Shown here: positions 13,627-24,200 of the stretch, in pieces
How the letters are laid out: every line of letters begins with the position of its first letter
Numbering within the stretch: position 1 is the first letter of the stretch
Origin: Brevipalpus yothersi
Lineage: Eukaryota > Arthropoda > Arachnida > Trombidiformes > Tenuipalpidae
Length of the DNA: 64,000 nt
Reading direction: 5' to 3'
Assembly: GCA_003956705.1 (NCBI GenBank)
Contig: QZCP01000501.1
Coordinates: forward strand, 85,346-149,345
Translations under genes and position numbers: made by a program
Notes under the pieces: generated by a model
Seen by the model: the letters and a program-made list of their open reading frames with translations, nothing else
What the model was told of the DNA's origin: nothing
Databases searched by the model: none

Positions 13627-15102
13627 CTAGTCTGGACAATCAAGAGTCATGTGAGGCACTACCGGCTTTCTGGCTTGACTTGTGGGGACTTTGTAGTTAT
13701 GAGGATTAGAGCTAGAGTTGCCATTCTCAGCTATGTTTTGACTGGCATTCCGGCTACTCAGAGCACTACTTTGCTTGGTATAAGATATGTTACCATACTC
13801 TCTCAAACATGGACATATGGAGAGAAGAAAGCTACAGAAATCCTTTCTCATTCCAAACCACCCTGAAAAATTCAAATTATTAAAATTAGACAAACTCAAG
13901 AGATGAAAAAATTCAGTATAAACTTACATTGATTGTTTCCCTTACTATTGAAAGAGAAACAGATGAGAATCAGGAAAACAAAGTGTAAAGGGATGGACAC
14001 CGTGAAATATGATGTGCGAATGTTCCCGGTCAAAAGTGAGTTAGATGATATTCTCATGTGGGAATAGTTCATCTCAGATGTTGAGTCAAGCTTATTTGAT
14101 AATAGTATAAGGAATATGAGAACCGGTATCCAAATAAGAGAGTAAAAAATGGCCGAATGGATGCTCGCTTTGCGTTGTTCAATGGCAACCTCAGGTGTTC
14201 GCAATAGTATCGCAGCAAATATAAAAGCATAGAGAACACCAATGACAGCCAAACACATGATGATCCAAAGAGGAACGAAAACAATTACCCAGGACCAGGT
14301 AATGAAACGGTCCAACCGTAAGGCAATAAAAATGAATTGTAAAATATTTACAGCACAAAATACTTCCAAATCGAAAGCGCGATCATTCTTGAATGCCCAA
14401 ATACAAATTGCTATGGACAATAGACTTGAGAAATAAGAAAATAAAAGGTAATATATGAGGTTAGCCCGGATGTGTTGTCCAATAAATCAATACTTTGAGA
14501 AGGGGGAAGTCAAACTCAAACCAACCTTATGAATATGAGAGGAATGAATGCCAGAATCCATATATGCCGGCCAGATTCCAATTTATCACAAACTAATAAT
14601 TCAAACATCAGTAGTAGCAATTGAAGTGATAAACTTATCAACATTGATTTGAAATGTATATAAGATGAATCACTTAAACGATACTCGGGATTACGAGTCC
14701 AAACATAGGTTCCCACAAGTGCACCAACGATAACCAAACATTTCCATATCCATATGGGTAGAAAAACTAGCCAATAACTAATTGTGATGGTACCATCCAA
14801 GCGTAATGCGAATAGAACGCTAAAAATCAATAAACATGTGTAGACTACAAAATAACTGAAAACACAGAGAGAGGAAGAGGAAAGAGAAAAAAGAAAGACA
14901 AATGTTAAAAGTCATATTTGAAAGGTGATGAATAGGAGAAATGTACAAGAACAGAGTGCAATATGTGAGTATATGGGCACAATCAGATTCAAATTTGATG
15001 AATCTTAGTATTTTTTGGGGAGTGAAATGGATAAGATTGCAAAAACACACATGATGCAACATACCTAGGATTAAATTCATGAAATAGATCATGGAGATTC
15101 AT
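13627..15102 (-). CDS. TMEM185: TMEM185 family multi-pass membrane protein
   Basis: Four exons (complement): 15065-15102, 14526-14855, 13928-14424 and 13627-13862; 1101 bp, 366 residues against about 350 in human TMEM185A/B. The start matches the family: MNLHDLFHEFNPS, with the Ser codon split by the first intron. Next come YTCLLIFSVLFALRLDG and the ARNP-like box WTRNPEYR. Then FEVLVCDK-type text (FELLVCDKLESG), NILQFIFIALRLDR and, at the C-terminal side, the highly conserved WWFGMRKDFCSFLL and CLREYGNISY. Several hydrophobic segments predict a polytopic membrane protein. The molecular function of the family is not established. The second donor is a weak GTTGGT, but the frame and the family alignment support it. 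The tail after YGNISY is Ser/Asn-rich and not conserved. Confidence 0.93.
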
Positions 15103-16416
15103 AATAAGCGGATCCGAATTAGTATAATATGGTCTGGTGTGAAGAGATGGGAAGAAAGCATACATACATTATTGATAAAGTGATACAATTTTGTGGTAGC
15201 ATTGATTGAGAGAGAGATGGTAATCAATACGAAATGATCAAAACAAATAGGTATCAGAACATTGACACACATACCTTTCCATTGTGATAATTTTTGATAT
15301 AACTTATGGCTCAATAAAGAGCTTTTTCAACTACTATACATAATTCACAGAGAAGAGATCTAAAAAAAAGGAAAGTGTGGCTATATCAGCTTATTACTGA
15401 ATCAATTTGACGGATCATTGTCTAAAGATGAAAAGTGGAAAGTCTCAACAAAAAGTTTCCATCCAAATACGAAACAAGAACAAGAAACGATTAACAATTG
15501 TAATTATCAATGTTTAATAACAAACATTGAAATCTTGTTTTTCCTTCACACACACAAAACAAGCAAGACCAATGAATAAAAAAAAAAGTCTCTCTTCTCA
15601 AAGGAATTTTTATTGCCAATCGAGGCGCTAGTGTGTAGGGCTACCAAGCTTCCAATGCTGAAAGAATACATTTTCAGAATATTCTTGGAATATTTCGAAA
15701 ATTTTGTTCAAATTATTGTTCCGAAATATTGTGTGTGTGTGTGTGTGTGTGAGAAAGTTTGATTGAGAATTTTTTGGATTAAATACTCATTCGAGTGGCT
15801 TGTATTAAGATGGTTGATCTGTAGGAATGATTTGGGTGGAAACTACCGTTGGAAATGGAACGTTTTTTGGGTTTTTTTGGGTGTAAGGTGTAGTTGAAAA
15901 AGTTATGAAGGAAAAGTTTTTAATTGAATAGAATTGAGGACTGTTGATTGTAGATAGAATTTCGTTAAATTCATGATAGAATTATTCAGATGATTCTTAT
16001 CGATAAAAAGAGTAAGACATTAAAATTTGTTCTTTTGCTCATTCAATTAGAGAAAAGTGGTGAGTGCGGAATTGTTGGAATATGTATCTTCTATTTTTCA
16101 TATTAATCTTCATATTACATGTTAATTAGATCTCAAAATAGTGAAAATGACATCTTGCACATTGGTCCATAATTTTTTTTTCTCAAGTCAAATGACTTAG
16201 CATATGTATATAATCTATTCTATTTTTAGGATTCAATATGATCCACAAATCGATGAACAACTCTCTTGTTAGCAGTTGCAGTGAGGTGTCAGCTTTCATT
16301 TTATCCACAGCATTATCATTGGTTAGAGGCTTCAGATTTCATCTTATCATTAAGATAAGAAAGAGTGGGAAAATGATGAGAGAAAAGTTGATCGAATTGA
16401 TTTTGAGCTCTTCGAG
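15103..16416. other. Intergenic: AT-rich, one (GT)n run; no gene seen
   Basis: Lies between the TMEM185 start and the MTHFR stop. It contains a 21-bp GT run at 15731-15751. I looked here on the minus strand for exons of the missing MTHFR regulatory domain and found no open frame resembling them. Confidence 0.6.
15731..15751. repeat. (GT)n microsatellite
   Basis: Perfect GT dinucleotide run in the intergenic region. Confidence 0.95.
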
Positions 16417-17529
16417 TTACAATTTGATCAAATTCTTTTCCACTTCTTCACTCTTAGCAACTGGCTTTTCTTTTTCTTCAACGTTTTCAGTTGTAGTAAT
16501 ATTATTCTTTGATAAATTTTCTATAAAAATATTCAATCTTCTTATGATTTCAATCACAGCATCATCTTTGTTCATGGTATAAAAATGCAATCCATTGGTG
16601 AGTCCTGATTTGATCAGCTCTTGGCCCAATTCGGTAGCAAAATCAATACCATATTGTAATATTTTCTCTGGATCTTCTGATAATTTTTCGATTTCTTTTC
16701 TGATACTCTCTGGTGGCTCTATACCGGTGAGCTTGGCAATGTTTCGTAGGGAATTCTTGTTCTGAATCAAAAATATTCCTGGAATAATTGGTATTGTGAT
16801 TCCCATTGCTCGACAGTCTCGAATGAATTTGCAATACGAATCGATCGAGAGTGATAGTTGAGTGATAATAATATCTGCTCCTGCATGAACTTTTTCCTTA
16901 AGGTAATTCAAATCATCTTCAACGCTTGAACTTTCAGGGTGTTTATCAGGATAACCAGCCACTATGATGGTGAAATAATCACCAAAATTTTTCTTGATAA
17001 AACGCACCATATCACATGCATGACTTAGATTACTTTCTTCGTTACTTTTTTCCTTATTCTTATTGATATCACTTTCTGTTTCACAGTTATTATTATTGTT
17101 ATTATTGTTGTTGTTATTGATGATATTAGCTTTTTTCACAACAGGCAGATCTCCACGTAAAGCAAGAATGTTTCGTATACCATTCTTTTTGGCATATTCC
17201 AAATTTTCAAGAACTTCTTTTGCATCATTTCCAATACAAGTCATATGCAGAATAGTTTCATGAGATAAATGATTTTGAGCCTTAATAGCCACCGACATTG
17301 ATGATAGTGGAGATTCTATACTGTTCTTTCTCGAAGTATTCCAAGTGATATCCCAGAACAGTGGTTTTTCACCACGAAGTTTTTCCAACATGGGCCAAAA
17401 CTTTTCCAATTCAACTTCATTTCGAGGTGGAAAAAATTCCAATGAAAAGAAAAACTTTCTCTCACCATTTGCTGAATTTTGATATTTCATAATCTTTTCC
17501 TTGAGATTCATATTATCAGTCACCGTCAT
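16417..17529 (-). CDS. MTHFR: Methylenetetrahydrofolate reductase, catalytic domain only
   Basis: Predicted flavoenzyme reducing 5,10-methylenetetrahydrofolate to 5-methyltetrahydrofolate, the methyl donor for methionine synthesis, in the cytosol. A single uninterrupted 370-residue frame begins with ATG at 17529. The N-terminus has SLEFFPPR with the catalytic-type Glu. Later come ETILHMTCIG, ILALRGD with the Asp that contacts FAD in this family, IIVAGYPDKHPE and GADIIITQL. The barrel closes with IPIIPGIF and SGLTNGLHFYTMN. Between RGD and the conserved CDMVRFIKKNFG lies a low-complexity insert of about 35 residues with an 11-residue Asn run. The protein stops soon after the barrel with a Glu/Lys-rich tail. 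Animal MTHFRs normally carry a further regulatory domain of roughly 300 residues that binds S-adenosylmethionine; it is absent here. The overall architecture is therefore like bacterial MetF. Confidence 0.93.
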   Translation of the reverse strand: MTVTDNMNLKEKIMKYQNSANGERKFFFSLEFFPPRNEVELEKFWPMLEKLRGEKPLFWDITWNTSRKNSIESPLSSMSVAIKAQNHLSHETILHMTCIGNDAKEVLENLEYAKKNGIRNILALRGDLPVVKKANIINNNNNNNNNNNCETESDINKNKEKSNEESNLSHACDMVRFIKKNFGDYFTIIVAGYPDKHPESSSVEDDLNYLKEKVHAGADIIITQLSLSIDSYCKFIRDCRAMGITIPIIPGIFLIQNKNSLRNIAKLTGIEPPESIRKEIEKLSEDPEKILQYGIDFATELGQELIKSGLTNGLHFYTMNKDDAVIEIIRRLNIFIENLSKNNITTTENVEEKEKPVAKSEEVEKNLIKL

Positions 17530-18187
17530 TTTTACTTCCTCTATCTTTCTTTCTGGTGAAAAAAACTATCCCTAGTTCAGTCTAAATATCACACAGATAA
17601 CACAAAATAGATGAGAGATTCACATGGAAAAAATACCAGAAGAAAAAAATCGAGATTCATGAAACAAGATAAGAGAGATCCTTATTATTATTATTATTAT
17701 CACACACTATTGAAATGAAACTTTCATCATGAAGACTCATGAAATGTGTGACTCATGTAAATAAAGATGTTGCAACACGAATGCGCACTTGAGACGAAAA
17801 CTTTTACCTTTTAAAGTTTAAAGCAAAATTTTTCTCTCTCTCTATTTCGAATTACACTGTTCAACTGTTAATTTCAGACAAGATGATCAAGCAGGAAATT
17901 GAACATCCTTCAATTGTGACATCCGTTGAATAACTTTCAATTACAGCTAAATGGATATACATGTATGCATGTGTATGATTGTGAAAAATGGCTTAAGCAC
18001 TATCTATGAGATCTCATGACCATAATTCGCTAATAAGGGTGTGAGGTTTCCTGATTTTATTCCAAAAATATTCCACAGGTAGCATTTTTTATAATGATTT
18101 TGAAATGATAGGTAAAGTTGTTGCGATTGAGTATATTTGACTATTTTCTGATTAATATTTCCTTCTCTAGTGATCTCCTTACTTGAT
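17530..18187. promoter_or_regulatory. Divergent upstream region of MTHFR and the Cys-rich gene
   Basis: A 658-bp non-coding stretch separates the divergent start codons. It includes an ATT/TAT trinucleotide stretch and a short CT run. A TTCCTTCTCTAG just before 18170 looks like a splice acceptor, so the Cys-rich gene may have a non-coding 5' exon here. No TATA box was assigned. Confidence 0.4.
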
Positions 18188-18745
18188 ATGAGTTTTTTTA
18201 GGTTTTTTTCTGCCCTTCTAATCGGGCTTGCATGGGAAACTGGCTTATCGCTTAATGTTGGTAGATCAGATCTTTCTTCTATCTACAAGACTAACTGCAA
18301 TTCAAGTATACCCCTAATTGTGGTGGAATGTTATCTCAAGTTTTTACATCACATGAATCTTGAGGAAAAAGACGCTTATTTGGATTCAACTACATCTAAT
18401 TGTTGCTATTTCGCTCTGTTTTCACGTTGTCTTGATGTGATGTCTAGCGAGAAGTGTTTCACCAAAATTGAGAATTACTCCGAATTGCAATCCTATGATA
18501 CCCTCAAGTCTCTGAAGAGCCGGTGTGTAAACTATTCTCATGAGGTGAGTCTACTACATCAATGAGCTTTGACCACAATCAATATGATGTCAAATGCCTC
18601 AGAATCGTTCCATTCTTCATTGCAGAGCACATCATGCTTTATAGTGTACCATTTCACCATTATTCTCTGCATTTCTTCAATCGTTTCAATCATTCTTCTC
18701 ACCATGATTGCTGTCTGCTTATTTGCTACTGTTGAAGACTCCTGA
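18188..18745 (+). CDS. Unrecognised Cys-rich secreted or type I membrane protein
   Basis: I do not recognise a family. Two exons, 18188-18544 and 18626-18745, are joined in phase 0 across an 81-bp intron with GTGAGT donor and TTGCAG acceptor; 158 residues. The first exon starts with a signal peptide (MSFFRFFSALLIGLAWETGL) and encodes a predicted extracellular domain with seven cysteines, including a CC pair (SNCCYFALF). The second exon adds an eighth cysteine (STSC) and a long hydrophobic segment (ILCISSIVSIILLTMIAV), ending in the short acidic tail ATVEDS. The layout suggests a small single-pass surface protein with up to four disulfides, or a GPI-type precursor. An in-frame GTG and an acceptor-like AG lie just upstream, so a 5' UTR intron is possible. 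A plus-strand AATAAA at 19082 may end the transcript. Confidence 0.7.
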
Positions 18746-19001
18746 GAAGTTTGTTTTTTAACATGATCATCTTTTTGGATTGATCAAAACCAAAGAATTG
18801 TTCTCAGAATTTTTTTGTCATTCTTCAAACTTTGTTCAATTGGTACCATTACATTGAAATTGATTAAAAACACTCATCTAGATCAATCAGCAATCTCTCG
18901 ATCAATAGTATCCACTGAACTGAGAACCAATGAAATATCTATATATCTCTCTCATCTGAAAAAATGTCCCTTGATGATAAGAGTGAAATTTTTTTGGCTA
19001 C

Positions 19002-19007
19002 TTTATT
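19002..19007 (-). terminator. AATAAA polyadenylation signal of the proline-rich gene
   Basis: TTTATT on the plus strand gives AATAAA on the minus strand, about 100 bp past the stop at 19108. It falls upstream of the plus-strand signal at 19082, so the two convergent 3' UTRs would overlap. Confidence 0.5.
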
Positions 19008-19081
19008 TCCACTCATTGTCGTTTAATCGATCTAATGAGAGATAGCTCCCATAACTTGACGATATTATTTACTAAAAGTTG

Positions 19082-19087
19082 AATAAA
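19082..19087 (+). terminator. AATAAA polyadenylation signal of the Cys-rich gene
   Basis: Perfect AATAAA 337 bp after the stop at 18745 and 21 bp before the last codon of the convergent gene. Confidence 0.45.
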
Positions 19088-19107
19088 AGGTTTTTTCTTC
19101 TGCAAAA

Positions 19108-20565
19108 TTATAATATTGAGCAAGATGGATTTGAGTCGAGTGTATGGCTTGGTCTTCTGAATGCAGCTCTCTTTGGCATCTCAATTGGAGCCGTTTCAGG
19201 TGTGATTAAAAGGATTTCCGAATCGCTAGTAGGTGATCTGTGGCCACCGATAACTTCTACATCAGGAACTGATAATTTGCTTGGAGTTGGTGATGTGCTC
19301 TGGCTAATGTCCACTATTCGTGGCTGTAAAACGATCGGGCTTGGCACAGGACTATTCTTGCCATTATCATCGTCATCGTCATCCGACAGTTGTGTGATCT
19401 CAATTGATGATGAACTTCTCGAAGTTTCACCTGAAAAAATCGAAATATTAATAACAATTTCCAGTCAAACAATCAGCTGGCTTCCATCAACACTCTCACC
19501 TTGATAACTAGATATTGGAGAAACTTTTTTGTGACCGATCATCTTTTTCATCGAAAGGTAAGGTACCGATGGTGGGGGAGGAGGAGGTGGCGGTGGCGGT
19601 GGAGGGGGTGGCGATGATGGCTGAAGATGAGCAGCAACTTTTGACTTTGGCAAAGGAGGTGGTGGTGGGGGTGAAAATGAAGGTAGAGGTGGGAGAGGAG
19701 GTGGAGGTGGAGGTGGATTGGTGGTAACATTTTCAATTGTATTGCCAAAGTTTTGTTCATTTTCGGAAACAGTGACAACAGACCATGTTGAAAAGGAACG
19801 TGATCTTGTCTCATGACTATTTTCAAGAGATTTTTGATTGTTTTTGAGACCAGAGCCAGCTGCTCCTTCATCTTGGAGACTCTTATCATCAATCCAAGCT
19901 GATTCTTGATCATTCAGTATGGTAGAAAGATGATCCATGGTTTTCAGAGTATTGTTTATTTTGGAGGAATCCTCATTCTTTCGATGTCTACGAATAATGT
20001 CAGCCACTTCAGCATACTTGAAGCCACCTTCAAGAGGATTTGGCTTCACTTGAACCGACTCTTCATGTGCTGATACGGCTCGAGAGACTGATTGTTTCTT
20101 ACTATCAGTGTGGACATGTTTTATCTCTGTTTTATCAATATTATCTTCACTGGATACCTCAGATACATTCGGTATACTTTGGGTTGATTTTTTTGACTTC
20201 TCATCTCCCCCTTGATCAATTGCAAGACTATCCAATCGCCTTCTTCGTTCCACACCGTTAAAAGCTAACGGTCGGTGACCATTTTGCGGTTGCATTGGAA
20301 TCGAAAATATCAATGAACCATACTGAGGTTGGAATGTTTGCCATGAAGGCATATAGCCATACAATTGATAAGCGTTGGGTACACTTTGCTGCTGCTGGTG
20401 GGACATTGTTGCTACTGTTAACGGTGCAATCATCCCATCGGAAGTGGTTGATGTTGACAAAAAAGTGGAACCGGTAGTGGTGGTAGCCACACCAGATCGA
20501 TGATCTCTGTTTCCATTCGGTTGTTGTCCAATCTGATTGATGTTGGGATCATCCAAGCTACTCAT
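19108..20565 (-). CDS. Unrecognised proline-rich protein with C-terminal CaaX-like motif
   Basis: No family recognised. Exons (complement) 19500-20565 and 19108-19430 are joined in phase 1 across a 69-bp intron (GTGAGA donor, TTTCAG acceptor); 462 residues from the ATG at 20565. The N-terminal half is Ser/Thr/Gln-rich and charged, with a candidate short helix EVADIIRRHRKN. The middle has three poly-proline blocks separated by LPSFS and PLPKSK, of the sort bound by profilin, SH3 or EVH1 domains, followed by VPYLSMKKMIGHKK. The second exon begins with Ser and Asp runs, has several S/T-P sites, and ends KRAAFRRPSHTL...SCSIL. The terminal CSIL fits a CaaX box with Leu at the last position, the geranylgeranylation type. 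The frame stays open upstream of 20565 to about 20711, so the true N-terminus may lie in another exon. Confidence 0.75.
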
Positions 20566-20709
20566 GATATTTTCCACAAGCAGTATTGATGGATAACTTT
20601 TATCTTTATCACCTTCTCTTGATAGTCCTTTGAATGAATGCCATTGTGATTTGCTTCCCAGCTTGTGTTCAAATATTTTGTCAGATGATTTTTGGCTGAT
20701 TTTTTGCCT
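20566..20709 (-). other. Possible N-terminal coding extension of the proline-rich gene
   Basis: The frame upstream of the first ATG continues without a stop for about 48 codons and reads like protein (for example SKSQWHSFKGLSRE). It is preceded by an acceptor-like ATCAAATAG. No ATG lies within it, so if it is coding, the start is in an unidentified upstream exon. The pyrimidine content before the AG is poor, so this stays tentative. Confidence 0.4.
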
Positions 20710-21220
20710 CTATTTGATGAAATTAAATGATTATTAAATGAATTCTTAATATTTTCTCAATTGAATGATGGTTAAATCAACTGAGAAGATGATAGAACTT
20801 TAATCTTTTCAGTAATTGTGATATTGTTGTTGAGGTTATTATTTTATTTACTTGATTTTATTTTCGAGATCCAATCAATCAGCAAAAATTGTGGTATTAA
20901 AATGTTAAATTAATTAATTTAGAGTTTAGTTTGATTTAAAATTTGGTGTGCAAATAAATAGGAAAAAAGCCATAAATAATCAAAAGATTGTCTAAATCGT
21001 AAAAAAGCTCAAGAGAGCTCACAGAACATGGCACTGACGAGAATTTATCTCGATATCACAGATTATCAATTGTTGATATTGTTAAAAATGCAGCTACCTC
21101 AAAATTATCTTGAGCTGATGATTTTCTATTCATGCTTGCACACATTTAACATGTACATTTAAATTAAATCAGAGTGCTTATGGATGACTCATTGAAGCAG
21201 ATGCAATGATGAATTGATTG
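20710..21220. other. Intergenic, AT-rich; nothing further seen
   Basis: Separates the proline-rich gene from the probable last exon of the CD36-like gene. Both are on the minus strand, so it would hold the 3' UTR of the CD36-like gene and any 5' exon of the proline-rich gene. Confidence 0.5.
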
Positions 21221-24200
21221 TTAGACACTTTTGGTGGTGAAACTACATTTTTTCGTGATCCAAGTGGTAAACTGTAACGTAAAAATGTGCATAGAAATTG
21301 GAACAATCAGTGTGGTGATTAGGAGATGACATTAGATGAAGAGTGATAATTGAATTCTTTTCCTAGAAGATATCGAGCAAAAAAACTGGCTTCCTTTCAC
21401 ACAAAATTCTCCGTTTTGTATGATAGTTGAGAAAAAAGTGCTTCTTGTGTGAAATCTAGTAATTTTGTGTACTTTTTGTTTTGTATTATTGTTAGTTTGA
21501 TATCATTCTCATGAGAATTCTCTCAGTTTGAGCTCTACACTATTAATGTTTTTCGAGAGTGATCTTTCTCCATCTAGAAAGATGCTAGGTTACACGAGTC
21601 TATATAAATTCATTTGAAAAATATTTCTTGCTACACGTGATATTTTTATGGCTTGTTGTCAATTGGAAATAGATATCGTTAGCTTTGCTTTGAGTAGTGA
21701 GCAGAGTGTATGATTTTTGATACTTAAACTAGGCAAGTTTCAAAGAAAAATCAATAAATTTATCGATAAACTTACCCCTTTGAAAATGTAAAAGGCGACT
21801 CCAGTTAAAAAACAAGCCCATCCAGCAATTGCAATAGAATAAAAAGATAGTGAAGCAGTTTTTGGTCCATACACTAGACCATATTTTATCAAATTGGTGA
21901 GAAGATCATCCAGCTCAGCTGAATCTTCGAACCATGCCAGAGGAATCACAGTGTCCTGAATTCTACTGAATCCTCGTAGGAAAGGCGTTTGCTCAACTCT
22001 CACATTAAATTGTAATCGCACTTTGGCATCAATCGGAAAGCCAATATCTGGCTTAATTTTGAGATAGAAAAGATGCTTCTCCGGATCCGGAGACAAGCCG
22101 ATTACCCGATTAGATAATCCACTAGAAGTGCCCAAAAAGTGTGGCAAAGTGATAACAAAAGGTGATCCACCAAAACAGCCGGCAACATCGAGCATTCCCT
22201 TGAATTCACATCGATCTGGACGATTCTTGTGGATACAATAGCATGCATTGTCTGGATTCTGGCTCGGTGGTTCCCATTCCTCAGGTGCTATTTCATACCT
22301 GAACGCAGGAATTCCCCGATATTCATCATCTCGAGTATATGCCAGAGTTAATTTTCTGTTAAATAGTTGTGAAAAAAAAGGAATGGAAAAAGAGAAGAAG
22401 AGAAGGAAAAAAATATCATCAGCAAGAAGAACAATGCTTAACGGTAAACGATTGCGCATCTGATCATCAATTGGTTGCTTAATGTAACATTAAAATCGAT
22501 CAGTTTACTTTGATGATCTGAAATTACTGGCTGAACAAACAAGATGTGTATGTAGAGAGAAGAAAGGAAAATTTTCTTCTACAGAATCAGTGTACAATCA
22601 AAGATATTCGAATCAAATTCGATCAAATTCTCGAAAGGCAATGGATAGGAGAAAACTTTTACCTGCAAATATCTGCCGCGAAAACAGTTAGCCTAGTATT
22701 ACGTTCAATTAGAGGCTGAAATTGAAGTCCATCAGTTCCCTGGACTCGATTGCATTCACCAGGTAGCCATTTTTTCATGATTCTTTGGAAAAAACATTGG
22801 AAAAAAATAAATCAGTAATCCAACTTATTAGCGATATCATCTTATTGATTCATTGCGAACAAGAAAACCAATAAATTTTAGACCGTTTTTCTATACACCT
22901 ACTGCTATCAGAATTTCCTAGGAGCTGAACTTTTTTGCCTCCAATTCTGTCATGATTCTGTAGCGTCTAAGGTTTTCGGTATCTGAACTGTTTTTAAGAG
23001 ACAAATTTTGACAACTCAAAAAATTCTTACGAAGATATATAGCGAAACAAATTTGGCAAATATATATATCATGCTGGATGGTTCCTAGTGAAAGCGTTTC
23101 TGTTAACTCAGCTAACAGTCATCCTTCAAAAGTCCACTTCCTGTCTCAACACATGAAAGTTGTAAAAATGTGTCAGCTCAAATATTTGAAGCAGAGAATC
23201 GATTCTTTGGCCAGTGACTTTTACACTCTCATGTCACGATCGTGGCCCACGCTAGCGAATACACATACTAACAGAGATTTCTATTCACTATAAACTCATA
23301 ATTCACTAGGACCGATCGCTTTTTTACGACATGTGAAAATTTTTTGGAAGCCGATGATAAGCAGGAAAGAAGATTTCAAAGAGTCAAGGCATACAAAAAT
23401 TTCTCTCTCTCTCTCTCTTAAACTCTTCTGAAAGACAAAATATTTACCCTTGATTTTTGAATGATATCGTTTCAGTATACTTTAACTTTGGCTTATTGAC
23501 TCCAGTATACACTTCCCATGGTCCGATTGGTGTATGATTTTTGCCATTCAAAATACCAAAAGAATTGTTGGGCAGGTCATCAAATGGAATAATATCACTT
23601 GGCTTCACACCGGCAATTGACAATGGTCTAAGCATTGTTTCCGCCGTATCAAGTAGATTAACTGGATAGCCCATCAAAATTTTTCGTGGTGTTGATCGAA
23701 TGAAAATACCTTCACTGTGTAACATTAATAGTACACTGGTAATACCGTACACAAATGGGCTGAGTGCCATTGGAACTGGTATGAGAGCTGATAATTTGTC
23801 CCTAATCATGGCACCAGTTGTGGCAACTATTGGATTGATAACGGTTATTTCTTGATCCCAATCAGCTGATCGCTCGGGTATCTCTTTAAACTCTTTCCAT
23901 TCATAATATTTAACTGCATCATCTCCCCATTCGACATCTTTTTTGTGTCTCCATTGCCTGAATGGATCAAGAGGATAGAAAGATCATGATGAGGAGGAGA
24001 GAGAAGAAAGAAGGTCATATATTAAGATGTGAACCTGATCTTGTGTGTTACAAATGATCATGACATGTTCTCAATCAACGCTCTTTCTAAATTAGGACAT
24101 ACATCCTACATAGACGAGAAGAATTGACCGATTTTATTAGGTTGCCAGTTTGAGAGATTTTCTTTTCATCATATCATCTTTTTCATCATCATGATCAAGT

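Noticed and set aside
19515..19913. Gly/Val-rich plus frame and His/Leu-rich minus frame
   Set aside because: They are off-frame readings of the poly-proline codons of the proline-rich gene.
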